Source: Methylophilales bacterium BACL14 MAG-120910-bin43
Lineage (GTDB): Bacteria; Pseudomonadota; Gammaproteobacteria; Burkholderiales; Methylophilaceae
Reading direction: 5' to 3'
Length of the DNA stretch: 64,000 nucleotides
Assembly (NCBI GenBank): GCA_905181685.1
Contig: CAJIYK010000006.1
Location: 1 to 64,000, forward strand
The notes beneath the pieces were generated by a model that was given only the letters and a program-made list of their open reading frames with translations, was not told where the DNA came from and searched no databases. Below are positions 10,360 through 21,994 of the stretch, one piece after another (positions within the stretch are counted from its first letter, which is position 1; each line of letters opens with the position of its first letter). The translations under genes were made by a program, and so were the position numbers.

Positions 10360-10507
10360 AGTTTTAAAGGGTAACTCACATGGAACTTAAATTCATAAAT
10401 ATATGTCAATTCAGGTTAATAAAGAATTATTTTTTTATAAAGTATTTATGCATTAAAATATTACTAATTCTTATATATTCTTTTAAAAATCAAAAAAGGT
10501 TCAATAG

Positions 10508-11904
10508 ATGCGTTCAAAATTTGAAAAATTTTCACTTGTATTAGGTGGTGCCTTAATAGGTATTTTATTTACATTCAACCTTCCTGTATTTGCCGACAAA
10601 AATAATCCAAATAATTTACCCATTGATAAGCTGAGAACTTTCGCAGAAGTATTTGGTAAAATTAAATCGGATTATGTTGATCAGATTGGAGATCCAAAAT
10701 TACTAGATGAAGCTCTTAAAGGCATGCTATCTGGACTTGGACCCACATTCCGTCTACCTCGATAAAGATAAATATAAGGATCTATCACAAGGTACTGCCG
10801 GTGAATTTGGTGGCTTAGGAATTGAAGTAGGAATGAAAGATGGATTTGTTGAAGTCATTACGCCAATCGAGGACACACCAGCATACAATGCTGGTCTCAA
10901 GAGCGGTGATTTAATTATCAAGCTTGATGATACCTTAGTAAAAGGGCTCACCTTAAATGATGCCGTTAAACTAATGCGTGGCAAGCCAGGTACCTCAATT
11001 GATATTAGAGTTCTTCGAGAAGATGTTGTTGATCCAATTGATATCAAAATCACTCGAGCGCAAATTAAAACTAAAAGTGTTAAAGCTAAGCTAATAGAAC
11101 CGGATTATGCTTATCTCAGAGTTACACAGTTCCAAGATAGGACGGGTGAAGATTTAGCTAAAGCAATTAAAAAATTAAGGAAAGAAAATAAACATGCATT
11201 TAATGGGATCATTTTGGATATGAGAAACAATCCCGGTGGCTTACTAACTCAAGCGGTATCTGTTTCAGCTGCCTTTCTTGGTGATGATGAGTTAGTTGTT
11301 TATACCGAAGGACGTGCACCTGATTCTAAAATGCGCCTTACTACAGCACCAGAAAATTATATTAGACCAGGTGGTGATTTCGAAAAAAATAATTATATAA
11401 AGTCTCTACCTAAAGATATTAAGGATGTTCCTATGGTAGTCATCATTAATAATGGGTCTGCTTCAGCAGCTGAAATTGTAACTGGCGCTCTTAAAGATCA
11501 CAAAAGAGCAACTATATTAGGTACTCGCAGCTTTGGTAAAGGTTCGGTTCAAAGCATACTGCCAATGATGAATGGTTCAGCGATCAAATTAACTACAGCT
11601 AGATACTTCACACCAAATGGAACATCTATCCAAGGGTAAAGGAATCGAACCAGATATAACTGTTAAAGATGGAACTGAATCACTAGCTTATCGCGAGGAA
11701 GATATACCTGATAGCCTCTCAAATCCACAAGATAAAGGTAAAAAAGATGACAAACCCGTAACAAATGGACCGACACCTGAACAAAAAGAAGCGCTTAAAA
11801 ATTTCAAGCCTATTAAGTTTGGTACAGATGAAGATATCCAATACGTTGAAGCACTTAAGATTCTTAAAGGAATGGGTGATCAAGCTTCAATGTTAAAAAA
11901 TTAA
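10508..11904 (+). CDS. ctpA: C-terminal processing peptidase (S41), two frameshifts
   Basis: Periplasmic serine protease with an N-terminal signal or anchor helix (LVLGGALIGILFTFNLPVFA), a PDZ domain (GGLGIEVGMKDGFVEVITP to VLREDV) and the S41 catalytic core. The nucleophile Ser is in NNGSASAAEIVTGAL and the Lys in GTRSFGKGSVQ. Breaks lie near 10738 (extra G, SGLDPHSVYLD on repair) and near 11634 (extra G, SIQGKGIEPDI on repair). The repaired length is about 465 residues. Such proteases trim the C-termini of envelope proteins and cell-wall hydrolases. It is divergent from yoaA across 148 bp, which should hold both promoters. Confidence 0.92.
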
Positions 11905-11910
11905 AAATAA

Positions 11911-12535
11911 ATGGTCATCGACAAATTTATTGATGAAATTGAGTTTGGGTTAAAAATCTTATTTAGCCCAAGCTCTTCAAAAGACCTAGACCCGATAAAA
12001 AAATCCTAAATAAACAAGACCTCAACTCTGAGATTAAGAAAAAACATGCTCAATTAATGAGAGTAAACCATTCAGGTGAGATTTGTGCACAAGCTCTTTA
12101 CAGGGGGCAACTACTCTTTAATAAGATAAATCGATTGAAAAAAGTTTACAAAAAGCAGCTAATGAAGAAATTGATCATCTTGCTTGGTGTGAAGAAAGGA
12201 TTGATGAGTTGAATGGAAAAACTAGCTTGCTAAATCCTATTCTCTATATAGGTTCAATTGGAATTGGGGGTATTGCGAGCATCATTGATAAAAAATATAA
12301 CTTAGGTTTTTTGGCTGAAACAGAAAAACAGGTTTCCTCTCATCTCGATAAGCATCTTGTTAAACTCTCTAAATATGACGTCAAGACAAAAAAAATTTTA
12401 GAGCAGATGAAGTTTGATGAGCACCAACATGAAATTTCTGCGAAGGAATTAGGTGCTGCCGAACTGCCAAAACCAATAAAAAAAGTTATGGGCATTACAT
12501 CAAAAATTATGACTACGTTAACCTACAAGATTTAA
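11911..12535 (+). CDS. coq7: Ubiquinone hydroxylase Coq7, two frameshifts
   Basis: Di-iron carboxylate enzyme adding the C6 hydroxyl in ubiquinone synthesis. The iron-ligand segments are MRVNHSGEICAQALY, NEEIDHLAWCEERIDEL and FDEHQHEISAKELGAAELP, which contain the E, ExxH, E and ExxH ligands. The first 30 residues run from ATG 11911. The frame then breaks near 12000 and near 12123, and the third frame carries the rest. The repaired length is about 207 residues, as in other betaproteobacteria. It fits with the oxidase at the left end and with hemF: this organism respires oxygen. It begins 6 bp after ctpA. Confidence 0.88.
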
Positions 12536-12540
12536 TTATT

Positions 12541-12860
12541 ATGACTCAATCATTCAAACAGGTTTTAAATGCTCTGCCCGACATTGAGCACATAGAAAAA
12601 ATTAATCTTTATGATCAAAATGATAATTTAGTCGATGTCATTGAAAATATGCAAGGGACCCAAGGGTCATTGAAGGTATATTTTTATTTATATAAAAATT
12701 TCAAAGAAATAAACTTTGCTGCAGCTCAAAAGGCTTAGAACTATTTTCGGAACATACAGCTGAGGCAAAAAAAAATCCCGGTAGTCATCCAAATATTGAT
12801 CGCTTGATTAATATAGTAAAAACTAACGACACCCTTAGGGTTGAAACTATTCTTCGCTAA
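12541..12860 (+). CDS. DUF2322 family protein, one frameshift
   Basis: A small protein of about 106 residues with the DUF2322 pattern: LPDIEHIEKINLYD, GTQGSLKVYFYLY, and after the break GLELFSEHTAEAKKN and PGSHPNIDRLINIV. The break is near 12735, where one A is missing from an A run. No catalytic motif is visible and the function of the family is not known to me. It begins 5 bp after coq7, and its last 14 bp overlap the end of the convergent OsmC gene. Confidence 0.75.
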
Positions 12861-13263
12861 TTACAAAGTCATGTGTTATTTTCACGCTTTTACCTAACAT
12901 AATTGAAGCTGAACAATATTTATTAGCTGATAATTCAATTGCTCTCTCAACAGCCTTTTCTTGAAGATCAATACCTTTAATTAAAAAATGAATATGGATA
13001 CTTGTGAACACCTTAGGTATTTTATCTGCTCTTGTCGCCTCAATTTCGGCAATACATCCGGTAATTTGCTGCCTTGATCTTTTTAAAATAGTGACCACAT
13101 CAAATGACGTGCATCCACCCATCCCTATCAGCATCATTTCCATGGGTCTCATGCCTAAACCCTTCCCTCCGAGTTCTTTGGGGCCATCCAATACAACTTC
13201 ATGTCCAGATTCGGAACTGCCTTTAAAGCTTACGTCCTGCATCCATTTTATTTTAGTTTTCAA
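12847..13263 (-). CDS. OsmC family peroxidase-like protein
   Basis: A 138-residue OsmC/Ohr-superfamily protein of the YhfA type. The two conserved cysteines used in peroxide reduction are in MGGCTSFDVV and ANKYCSASIML. The glutamate- and arginine-rich middle segment EIEATRADKIPKVFTSIH is typical. Known members reduce organic hydroperoxides; the substrate here cannot be read. It lies 2 bp after the FKBP gene in a minus-strand run and overlaps DUF2322 tail to tail. Confidence 0.85.
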   Translation of the reverse strand: MKTKIKWMQDVSFKGSSESGHEVVLDGPKELGGKGLGMRPMEMMLIGMGGCTSFDVVTILKRSRQQITGCIAEIEATRADKIPKVFTSIHIHFLIKGIDLQEKAVERAIELSANKYCSASIMLGKSVKITHDFVISEE

Positions 13264-13265
13264 AC

Positions 13266-13709
13266 TTACTGAATCTCAATCAATTCAACTTCAAAAATAA
13301 GATCTGAGTTTGGTGGTATAACATCCCCCGCCCCTCTTGAACCATAACCCATACTTGATGGAATTATAATGGTGCGACTTCCACCAACTTGCATTCCGCT
13401 TACCCCGTTGTCCCATCCCTTAATCACTTGACCAACTCCAAGAACAAAACTAAAAGGCTCTCTTCTATCCACTGAGCTATCAAACTTTGTGGTTTTTTTT
13501 CCATCCTCATAAAGCCAGCCTGTATAGTGAACAGTCACTGTAAGTCCTTTTTCAGCCTCACGCCCGTCACCAACTTTGTTATCTGTGATAACTAAATCTG
13601 TAATTCCTTTGTCTTGCATTTTGCTTTTCTCCTCGTTAACAAGTTCTATTGCATGTGATAATGAAGTGCAGCATAACATCGTAACTAATATCAATATATT
13701 TTTTATCAT
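13266..13709 (-). CDS. Periplasmic FKBP-type peptidyl-prolyl isomerase
   Basis: A signal peptide (residues 1-20, ILILVTMLCCTSLSHA) is followed by one FKBP domain: VTVHYTGWLYEDGKK, FDSSVDRREPFSFVLG, GQVIKGWDNGVSGMQVGG, and VIPPNSDLIFEVELIEI. The active-site aromatic and Asp residues (Y, FDSS, W) are present. It catalyses cis-trans proline isomerisation in exported proteins. It has no dimerisation domain, so it is a minimal FKBP. It sits 23 bp after dacB. Confidence 0.93.
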   Translation of the reverse strand: MIKNILILVTMLCCTSLSHAIELVNEEKSKMQDKGITDLVITDNKVGDGREAEKGLTVTVHYTGWLYEDGKKTTKFDSSVDRREPFSFVLGVGQVIKGWDNGVSGMQVGGSRTIIIPSSMGYGSRGAGDVIPPNSDLIFEVELIEIQ

Positions 13710-13732
13710 TTCTTTAACCCTCGAGTAACATT

Positions 13733-15171
13733 TTAAATTGATTCAAACGCCAAATTAATAAGATCTTTTTGAAAATTATAAGATTTATTTGCCTCTTTAT
13801 CGTTCATTAAAAAAATTAATATTTTTTTATTTTTATTTTTATCAACCAAATATCCTGCGATTGCACTTACATTTTTTAATGACCCGGTCTTGAAATGACC
13901 ATTTTTTTTGACCTTAGAAAATGGCATTTTAGTTTCTAGTGTGCCATCTTCATTTAAAATAGAAAAGGAGGACAGCATTTCCGGCATATAAGGATGTTCA
14001 TAAATTTTTTCCATTATCTCCAGAAGACTGTCAACATTAATAAAAGTCTTCCTTGATAATCCAGCTCCATTTTCAACAAAAATATTATTGGTAGAAATAT
14101 CATGACTACCCAACCAATTCAAAACAAATCGATTCACATCATCTTCTGTGACTTGCCTTTTTAAATCCTCTTCCATCACAGTTAACATTAAGTTTCTTGA
14201 CATCAAGTTTAAGCTATACTTATTCATGTCACGAATAAGAACACCAAGTGGCCTTGATAAATGACTTGCAAGTAACTTACCATCAAGCTTTTGTTTATCA
14301 TTAACCCAATAACCCCCCGAAAAACTTCCCCCATTATGTGTCCATAGATACTTAAAAGCTTCATAAAAATATCTACTATTATCAGTGACAGATAAATCAA
14401 TTTCTTTGTTTGAGCATTTCTTACTCAAGTAACCTTGAAAAATTATCGTGTCATCAAAAGAATCATTGGCCTTTTGATAATCTAGTGACTGTTTCCATGA
14501 GACGCAATTTTTATTACTTAACCGTAAGTTATTCTTTATCTTTAGATAGTTTAGCTCTGGTTTAACATCAATCTTTACATTGTTATCTTGGGGAGTGAAT
14601 TTAAAATTTAGCGTATTTGATTGAATTGAAATAGCATTTGGTAAAACATTGTAAGCCCGCATTGGATCATCATCAAAATCAATTATGTTCGGAATTTGGC
14701 CAAAATAACTTTTATCTAAAATTAAATTCCCCTCTATTTTTTTTAACCCCTTTTTTTGTATCTCTCTTATTAGAGATTCTAAATTATCAATTGAAAAACT
14801 AGCATCCCCCCTGCCAACAAAAATTAAATCTCCTTGAAGAGTGTCCTCTTTTAACTGCCCCGTATAATAAAAGTCAGATTTCCACTTATAATTAGGCCCC
14901 AATTCATCAAGTGCTATAAATGATGTAATTATTTTGGTAAGTGAAGCTGGATTAAAATTTTTACTGCCATTGTAGATAATTGCTTTTTTTTCGGGGCAGT
15001 TAGATTTTTTACTACAAAACTATAACTATCTTTTTTAAAATTATATTTACTTATTAATTGCTTGTATGGCTGCGGCAGTTCTGCAGAAACGGAAACAGAA
15101 ACAATAACCCATAAGAAAAAAAATATTCTCAGGGTCAGTCTGTTATGTGCTTGCATACAAAATTGCCTCAC
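13733..15171 (-). CDS. dacB: D-alanyl-D-alanine carboxypeptidase/endopeptidase (PBP4 family), one frameshift
   Basis: Periplasmic peptidoglycan hydrolase of the S13 family. A signal peptide occupies the N-terminus (FFFLWVIVSVSVSA). After repair of a break near 14985 (A run of eight) the SxxK motif reads ASLTK. The SxN motif is SLN in MNKYSLNLMSRNL and the KTG motif is in GHFKTGSLKNVSAIAG. The repaired length is about 478 residues, normal for PBP4. The start overlaps the end of bioA by 29 bp; a second Met five codons in is an alternative. It lies in the run tas-like, bioA, dacB, FKBP, OsmC. Confidence 0.9.
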
Positions 15172-16444
15172 GAGTTATCTTTATCATTTCTCTAGCCTCA
15201 CTCTCTTTTATGCAATATGGAGGCATAAAGTAAATAGTATTATCTATAGGTCGAATTAATACGCCGTTATTTAAAGAATATGCCAGAACCTTATCTATTG
15301 AAATTTTCGAATCTAACTCAAATGCCCAAATCATTCCAATATTTCTGAGATCACTTATTGGAAGATCTTCTAGAGATGAAAATAACCGATTTATTTTTTT
15401 TGACAATGTCAGGTTTTTTTTCAAAACTTTATCAGACTCAAAAATAGATAAAGTTCCTAATGCTGCACTACATGCTAATGGATTTCCTGTATAGCTATGC
15501 GAATGTAGGAATCCTTTTTTAATATCATCATCGTAGAATGCATTATAGATTTTATCCGAGGTCAAGGTGACGGACATTGGAAGATATCCACCCGTCAAAC
15601 CTTTAGATAAACATACAAAATCTGGTGTAATTTTTGCATGCTGATGAGCAAACATTTTACCTGTTCGTCCAAACCCAACAGCAATTTCGTCTGCAATAAG
15701 ATGAACTTCATACTGATCGCATAACTTTCTTACTCCTTCAAGAAACCTGGCATCGTAAATACCCATCCCTGATGCACATTGCACCATAGGCTCAATGATA
15801 ATGCTCGCAGTGACTTGGTGATTTTTTTCAAAAATTTTTGTTAATTTACTTAATTTTTCATCAAGAAACTCATCTGATGACTGATTATTTTTTTTTAATC
15901 TTAAATCTGGTGAGTCTGTCTTTATATAATTTTTTATTAAAGCTCCGTAATGTGTTCTGAAAATTGGAACATCAGTAACCGCAAGTGCCCCAAGTGTTTC
16001 GCCATGGTAACTATTTTCTAAATAAATATATTTATTCTTTGAGGGAAAACCTGTTTGATTCCAATAATGAGAGCTCATTTTTAGTGCAATTTCTACTGCA
16101 TTTGCTCCATCGCTTCCATAAGAACAATGCCCCAGATTAGTTAATTTACTTAATTTTTCTGATAGCTCTATTACGGGGGAATGCGTAAGCCCAGCTAACA
16201 TAGAATGTTCAAGGGTATTTAGTTGTCTAGTGATATATTTTTTTATTATTTTATTATTGTGCCCAAATAAATTTACCCACCAAGAACTAGTCACATCAAG
16301 ATACTTTTTCCCATCAAAATCGTATAGGCAAGTCCCCTTTCCTTTTTCAATTGGTATCAGAGGAAGATCTTCATGATGCTTCATCTGAGTGCAAGGATGC
16401 CAAACCGACTTGACGCTTCTTTTTATATATTTTTTATTATTCAT
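15143..16444 (-). CDS. bioA: Adenosylmethionine-8-amino-7-oxononanoate aminotransferase
   Basis: PLP-dependent class III aminotransferase making diaminopelargonic acid in biotin synthesis, with SAM as amino donor. Seen are VWHPCTQMKHHEDLP, LDVTSSWWVNLFGHN, YGSDGANAVEIALKMS, the PLP-phosphate region, and the Schiff-base lysine in LSKGLTGGYLPMS. The C-terminus IRPIDNTIYFMPPYCI is typical. The length of 433 is normal and the frame is intact. No other bio genes are in the window. Confidence 0.95.
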   Translation of the reverse strand: MNNKKYIKRSVKSVWHPCTQMKHHEDLPLIPIEKGKGTCLYDFDGKKYLDVTSSWWVNLFGHNNKIIKKYITRQLNTLEHSMLAGLTHSPVIELSEKLSKLTNLGHCSYGSDGANAVEIALKMSSHYWNQTGFPSKNKYIYLENSYHGETLGALAVTDVPIFRTHYGALIKNYIKTDSPDLRLKKNNQSSDEFLDEKLSKLTKIFEKNHQVTASIIIEPMVQCASGMGIYDARFLEGVRKLCDQYEVHLIADEIAVGFGRTGKMFAHQHAKITPDFVCLSKGLTGGYLPMSVTLTSDKIYNAFYDDDIKKGFLHSHSYTGNPLACSAALGTLSIFESDKVLKKNLTLSKKINRLFSSLEDLPISDLRNIGMIWAFELDSKISIDKVLAYSLNNGVLIRPIDNTIYFMPPYCIKESEAREMIKITREAILYAST

Positions 16445-16449
16445 GATAT

Positions 16450-17520
16450 TTAAGGTGCAGGGTTCATCACATGAAGATGTATGGCATCAATTTCTTGAAT
16501 TAGTTCTTCATCAACGATATCTAACCCGTAAGCTGCAATGTTCTGTTTTAGTTGATTCATATTTGTGGCTCCAATCACAGTGCTTGTCACGAACCATTGT
16601 GAGTAAACAAAACTTAATGCTAAATCAGTTAAGCTCACATTTCTTTTAGCTGCTAATGCATCATATTTTTCGATTGCTTTTTTGACGCCACTTTTATTAT
16701 ATCTTTGAGCGTAGCCTGGAAAAAGGTTAACTCGTCCGGATGCCTTCGGATCATTAAGATACTTTCCACTTAGGTGGCCAAACCCTAATGGAGAATATGA
16801 AAAAAATGATAACTTTTCTCTAAAAAATATCTCTGTCATGCCCAGTTCAACGATTCTATTTATTAAGCTATAGCTATTTTGTAAAGTGCAAACTAAAGGT
16901 AAATTTTTAATTTTTGCGAGCCTTATAAATTCCATCAAACCCCAAGGCCACTCATTTGATAAAGCGAAATATCTCACCTTTCCTGCTTTAATTAAATGTT
17001 CGATACTTAAAAGCTGTTCTTCTATTGATACCCAGTTAATTTTTTCTTTATTTAAAAAATCATCTTTTGGATCAAATTTATAACCCCCAAACATAGGAAC
17101 ATTTCTCTCTGGCCAATGAAGATATAAAAGATCTACATAGTCTGTTTTTAATCTTTTCAAGGAATCATTAACAGCCTCATTAATATTTTCTCTGTCTAAT
17201 GATTTTGGCCCCCCCCTTATCCAATCAATTGATCTCCTAGGGCCTGCAATCTTCGTTGAGATAACAAAATCTTCTCTTTTTTTACCTTCAAGCCAATTCC
17301 CAATGATTTCTTCAGTTCGATGGCATGTATTTGCTTTTGGGGGTACGGGGTACATCTCAGCAACATCAATACTGTTGATTCCTTTTGATGCGGCATAGTC
17401 TAACTGCTCAAAAGCATCGCTTTGGGTATTCTGATCTCCAAAAGTCATCGTCCCAAGTGTGATGGGTGAAACCCTTAGTTCGGTTTGACCGACATTTCTA
17501 TAGTTATTTTTTGTAAACAT
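16450..17520 (-). CDS. Aldo/keto reductase, Tas-like
   Basis: A 356-residue NADPH-dependent aldo-keto reductase. The catalytic tetrad can be placed at D and Y in SIDVAEMYPVPP, K in FVISTKIAG and H in LYLHWPER. The cofactor-binding end is SQWFVTSTVIGATNMNQL. The extended loop after the active Tyr and the PERNVPMFGG segment match the Tas branch. The physiological substrate is unknown. It is 5 bp upstream of bioA and divergent from groES, sharing the control region at 17521-17674. Confidence 0.9.
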   Translation of the reverse strand: MFTKNNYRNVGQTELRVSPITLGTMTFGDQNTQSDAFEQLDYAASKGINSIDVAEMYPVPPKANTCHRTEEIIGNWLEGKKREDFVISTKIAGPRRSIDWIRGGPKSLDRENINEAVNDSLKRLKTDYVDLLYLHWPERNVPMFGGYKFDPKDDFLNKEKINWVSIEEQLLSIEHLIKAGKVRYFALSNEWPWGLMEFIRLAKIKNLPLVCTLQNSYSLINRIVELGMTEIFFREKLSFFSYSPLGFGHLSGKYLNDPKASGRVNLFPGYAQRYNKSGVKKAIEKYDALAAKRNVSLTDLALSFVYSQWFVTSTVIGATNMNQLKQNIAAYGLDIVDEELIQEIDAIHLHVMNPAP

Positions 17521-17553
17521 AAGAATTTAAATTATAAATAAATTTGTTGAAGA

Positions 17554-17583
17554 CTTGAAATTTGTACTATTCATCCCTATTAT
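17554..17583 (+). promoter_or_regulatory. groESL promoter, sigma-70 and sigma-32 readings
   Basis: TTGAAA at 17555-17560 and TATTAT at 17578-17583 are 17 bp apart, a good sigma-70 promoter. The same stretch also reads as a heat-shock promoter: CTTGAAA at 17554-17560, 14 bp, then CCCTATTA. It directly precedes the CIRCE element and groES. Confidence 0.75.
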
Positions 17584-17609
17584 TAGCACTCTAATAAATA
17601 GAGTGCTAG
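17583..17609 (+). promoter_or_regulatory. CIRCE element (HrcA operator)
   Basis: TTAGCACTC, nine bases, GAGTGCTAG: the two 9-bp arms match the CIRCE consensus except the last base (G for A). It overlaps the end of the -10 box, so HrcA bound here would block transcription of groESL. hrcA itself is not in the window. Confidence 0.95.
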
Positions 17610-17674
17610 TTTTAGTCTCAGACTAACTCTAAAATAAATTTTAATAAAGAATACACTACTAGGAGAACTTATAT

Positions 17675-17965
17675 ATGAAAATTCGTCCTTTACACGATCG
17701 CTTAATAGTAAGGCGAAAAGAAGAAGAACGTACCACTGCATCAGGAATTGTAATTCCAGAAAGTGCGTCAGCTGAAAAACCTGATCAAGGCGTTATTGAA
17801 GCAGTTGGTAATGGAAAATTACTTGAAGACGGTAACGTTAGAAAACTTGACGTAAATGTGGGTGATAAAGTACTTTTCGGCAAATATGCTGGACAGGCCG
17901 TAACAGTTGATGGTGATGAACTCCTTGTTATGAAAGAAGAAGATGTTATGGGAATCATTGAGTAA
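17675..17965 (+). CDS. groES: Co-chaperonin GroES
   Basis: The 96-residue lid of the GroEL chamber. It begins [18 protein letters not shown], has the mobile loop [19 protein letters not shown], and ends [13 protein letters not shown] good Shine-Dalgarno (AGGAG) lies 9 bp upstream. It is first in the operon, 37 bp before groEL, under the CIRCE-controlled promoter. The frame is intact. Confidence 0.98.
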   Translation: MKIRPLHDRLIVRRKEEERTTASGIVIPESASAEKPDQGVIEAVGNGKLLEDGNVRKLDVNVGDKVLFGKYAGQAVTVDGDELLVMKEEDVMGIIE

Positions 17966-18002
17966 AAATTTAAATAAACATACAAATTTGGAGAAAATAT
18001 AA

Positions 18003-19673
<1,671 letters not shown>

Positions 19674-19703
19674 TTCTAGAAATACCATGTTGAAATAAAT
19701 TAA

Positions 19704-19731
19704 AAGGCCTCCTAATCGAGGTCTTTTTTTT
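19704..19731 (+). terminator. Rho-independent terminator after groEL
   Basis: AGGCCTC, loop CTAATC, GAGGTCT form a 7-bp stem with one G-U pair, followed by eight T. It ends the groESL operon before uvrD. Confidence 0.85.
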
Positions 19732-19786
19732 ATAAAAAATACTAAAAAAACACTAACAAAAAAAAATTACTGTAGCATGTATTTTT

Positions 19787-21994
19787 ATGAATTTAACAAC
19801 AATATCTAAAGCTATTTATGCAGATTTAAATGAAAAACAAATGGAAGCTGTCATGCTTCAAAGCCAATCATCGCTTGTACTTGCCGGTGCCGGCAGTGGT
19901 AAAACGAGAGTTCTGACATCTAGAATTTCTTGGTTAATTGAAAATCAGCTAGCAAGCCCAGGAGCCATTCTCGCTGTAACATTCACTAACAAAGCAGCCA
20001 AAGAAATGCTGACTAGGATTTCGACTCAACTACCAATTAATATCAGAGGTATGTGGGTAGGTACTTTTCATGGATTGTGCAATCGTTTTTTACGAAAGCA
20101 TCACGTTGATGCCAATTTACCTGAAACCTTCCAAATCCTTGATAGCGCAGATCAAAAATCAGCGATTAAAAGAGTTATGAAGACTATAGGTATCGATGAG
20201 GACTTAATTTCCTCAAAAGAGGCGATGTACTTTATTAATAACAATAAAGAGGAAGGTATTCGATCCCAACAGTTTAAAGCCTATGATGATGTATCTAAAA
20301 AACTCAATTCTATTTATGCAGCCTACGATGAGCAATGTCAGAAAGAAGGTGTCGTTGATTTTGCAGAACTTATGCTGCGTTGCCTAGAGCTATTCCAAAA
20401 AAACTCAACTATCCGTCAACACTACCAAGAAATTTTTAAGCATATCCTTGTGGATGAATTCCAAGATACTAGTCGCTTACAGTATCAGTGGCTAAAAATG
20501 CTCACCTCCTCTGAAAGCTTTATTTTTGCGGTGGGAGACGATGATCAATCAATTTATGGGTTTAGAGGTGCAAGACCTGGAAACATGAAAGATCTTCAGA
20601 AGGACTTTAATATCAAAAATGTAATTAAACTGGAACAAAATTATCGATCTAAAAATAATATCCTTAATGCAGCCAACGCAATTATTGAAAACAATAATGA
20701 TAGGTTGGGTAAAAATTTATGGACTGCTTCCGGGGATGGGGATTTAATTAAACAATATACAGCTTTAGATGATCGTTCAGAAACAGCCTTTATCTTAGAT
20801 GAAATTAAAATGCGTCATCGTGCAGGTACTGATTATAACCAGATAGCTATTCTTTATAGGAATAATGCTCAATCAAGAGTTATTGAAATGGCTATGGTCT
20901 CTAATAATATCCCTTACAGAGTTTACGGGGGTTTAAGGTTCTTTGAAAGAGCCGAAATTAAAAGTTCTCTTGCTTACCTTAGGCTTATTAATAATAAAAG
21001 GGATGATAATGCCTTTATGAGAATTGTAAATTTTCCAACTCGAGGCATCGGCGCACGAGCTATTGAACAAATGCAAGACCATGCAAAAAAGAATGAATGT
21101 TCTTTGTGGGAAGGCGCGAAAATTTTTATTTCTGAAAGTAAAAACCTAAAAGTATCTGCATTTATACAATTAATTCAAAGTATTGAAGATCAAGTTCATG
21201 GAACAAATATTGACGAATCAATTGATATAATTAACTCTCATTCTGGTCTTAAAGATCATTACCTTAAAGATAAAGATGGTAGCTCACGTGTAGAAAATCT
21301 GAATGAACTTGTTTCTGCAGCAAAATCATTTCTCAATGAAGATAGAGATAGTGTCTCCGAGGAAGAACCAAACAAAAAAAAATCACTGGCTTTAGCTGAA
21401 TTCCTTGATTTCACCTCTCTTGAAAGTGGTGAATTACAAGCTGCAGCAAGTGAAGACGCTTTACAACTCATGACCATTCATTCATCAAAAGGGCTTGAGT
21501 TTGATACAGTATTTATCACTGGTTTAGAGGATGGACTCTGCCCACATGAGAGAAGTTTGAATGAAAATAATGGATTAGAAGAAGAGCGACGATTGATGTA
21601 CGTCGCCATTACTAGAGCAAAAAATAAGCTATATCTTACCTTGTCTCAATCTCGAATGACCTACGGACAACCTACCTATAATCTTCCTTCAAGATTTCTA
21701 GATGAAATACCAGAATCATTAATAAAAAAAATAAATGTGCCAATTAATAATAGCAATCCTATTGGGGCCTCATATCATAATAATTCGGCAAAATCATTTA
21801 AAAAACCGAGTAAACAAATCTCGAATAATCAATATGAGATTAAAATTGGCTCAATGGTCAACCATGATAAATTTGGTGGCGGAACGGTCATAGGCTATGA
21901 AGGAAATGAAAATGATCTTCGAATTGAAATTAAATTTCAAAACCATGGGATTAAAATGTTAGCAATGGAGTATGCAAAGCTTACCAAAGCGTAA
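19787..21994 (+). CDS. uvrD: DNA helicase II UvrD
   Basis: Superfamily 1A 3'-5' helicase of nucleotide excision and mismatch repair, 735 residues. Motif I is LAGAGSGKT, motif Ia VTFTNKAAKEM, motif II LVDEFQDT, motif III DDDQSIYGFRGA, motif IV QNYRS, motif V TIHSSKGLEFD and motif VI VAITRAKNKL. The C-terminal end (IGSMVNHDKFGGGTVIGYEG) is the Tudor-like domain of UvrD and PcrA, which Rep lacks. The frame is intact. The stop abuts the stop of the convergent membrane-protein gene. Confidence 0.96.
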   Translation: MNLTTISKAIYADLNEKQMEAVMLQSQSSLVLAGAGSGKTRVLTSRISWLIENQLASPGAILAVTFTNKAAKEMLTRISTQLPINIRGMWVGTFHGLCNRFLRKHHVDANLPETFQILDSADQKSAIKRVMKTIGIDEDLISSKEAMYFINNNKEEGIRSQQFKAYDDVSKKLNSIYAAYDEQCQKEGVVDFAELMLRCLELFQKNSTIRQHYQEIFKHILVDEFQDTSRLQYQWLKMLTSSESFIFAVGDDDQSIYGFRGARPGNMKDLQKDFNIKNVIKLEQNYRSKNNILNAANAIIENNNDRLGKNLWTASGDGDLIKQYTALDDRSETAFILDEIKMRHRAGTDYNQIAILYRNNAQSRVIEMAMVSNNIPYRVYGGLRFFERAEIKSSLAYLRLINNKRDDNAFMRIVNFPTRGIGARAIEQMQDHAKKNECSLWEGAKIFISESKNLKVSAFIQLIQSIEDQVHGTNIDESIDIINSHSGLKDHYLKDKDGSSRVENLNELVSAAKSFLNEDRDSVSEEEPNKKKSLALAEFLDFTSLESGELQAAASEDALQLMTIHSSKGLEFDTVFITGLEDGLCPHERSLNENNGLEEERRLMYVAITRAKNKLYLTLSQSRMTYGQPTYNLPSRFLDEIPESLIKKINVPINNSNPIGASYHNNSAKSFKKPSKQISNNQYEIKIGSMVNHDKFGGGTVIGYEGNENDLRIEIKFQNHGIKMLAMEYAKLTKA

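Noticed and set aside
11911-12208. Missing N-terminus or non-coding RNA before the coq7 open frame
   Set aside because: Translation in all three frames shows the Coq7 N-terminal half, including LMRVNHSGEICAQALY, with two indels.
16889-17083. Plus-strand open frames inside minus-strand genes (for example within the aldo-keto reductase, proS region and ribosomal genes)
   Set aside because: They are shadows of well-supported genes on the other strand, with no Shine-Dalgarno and no recognisable protein features.
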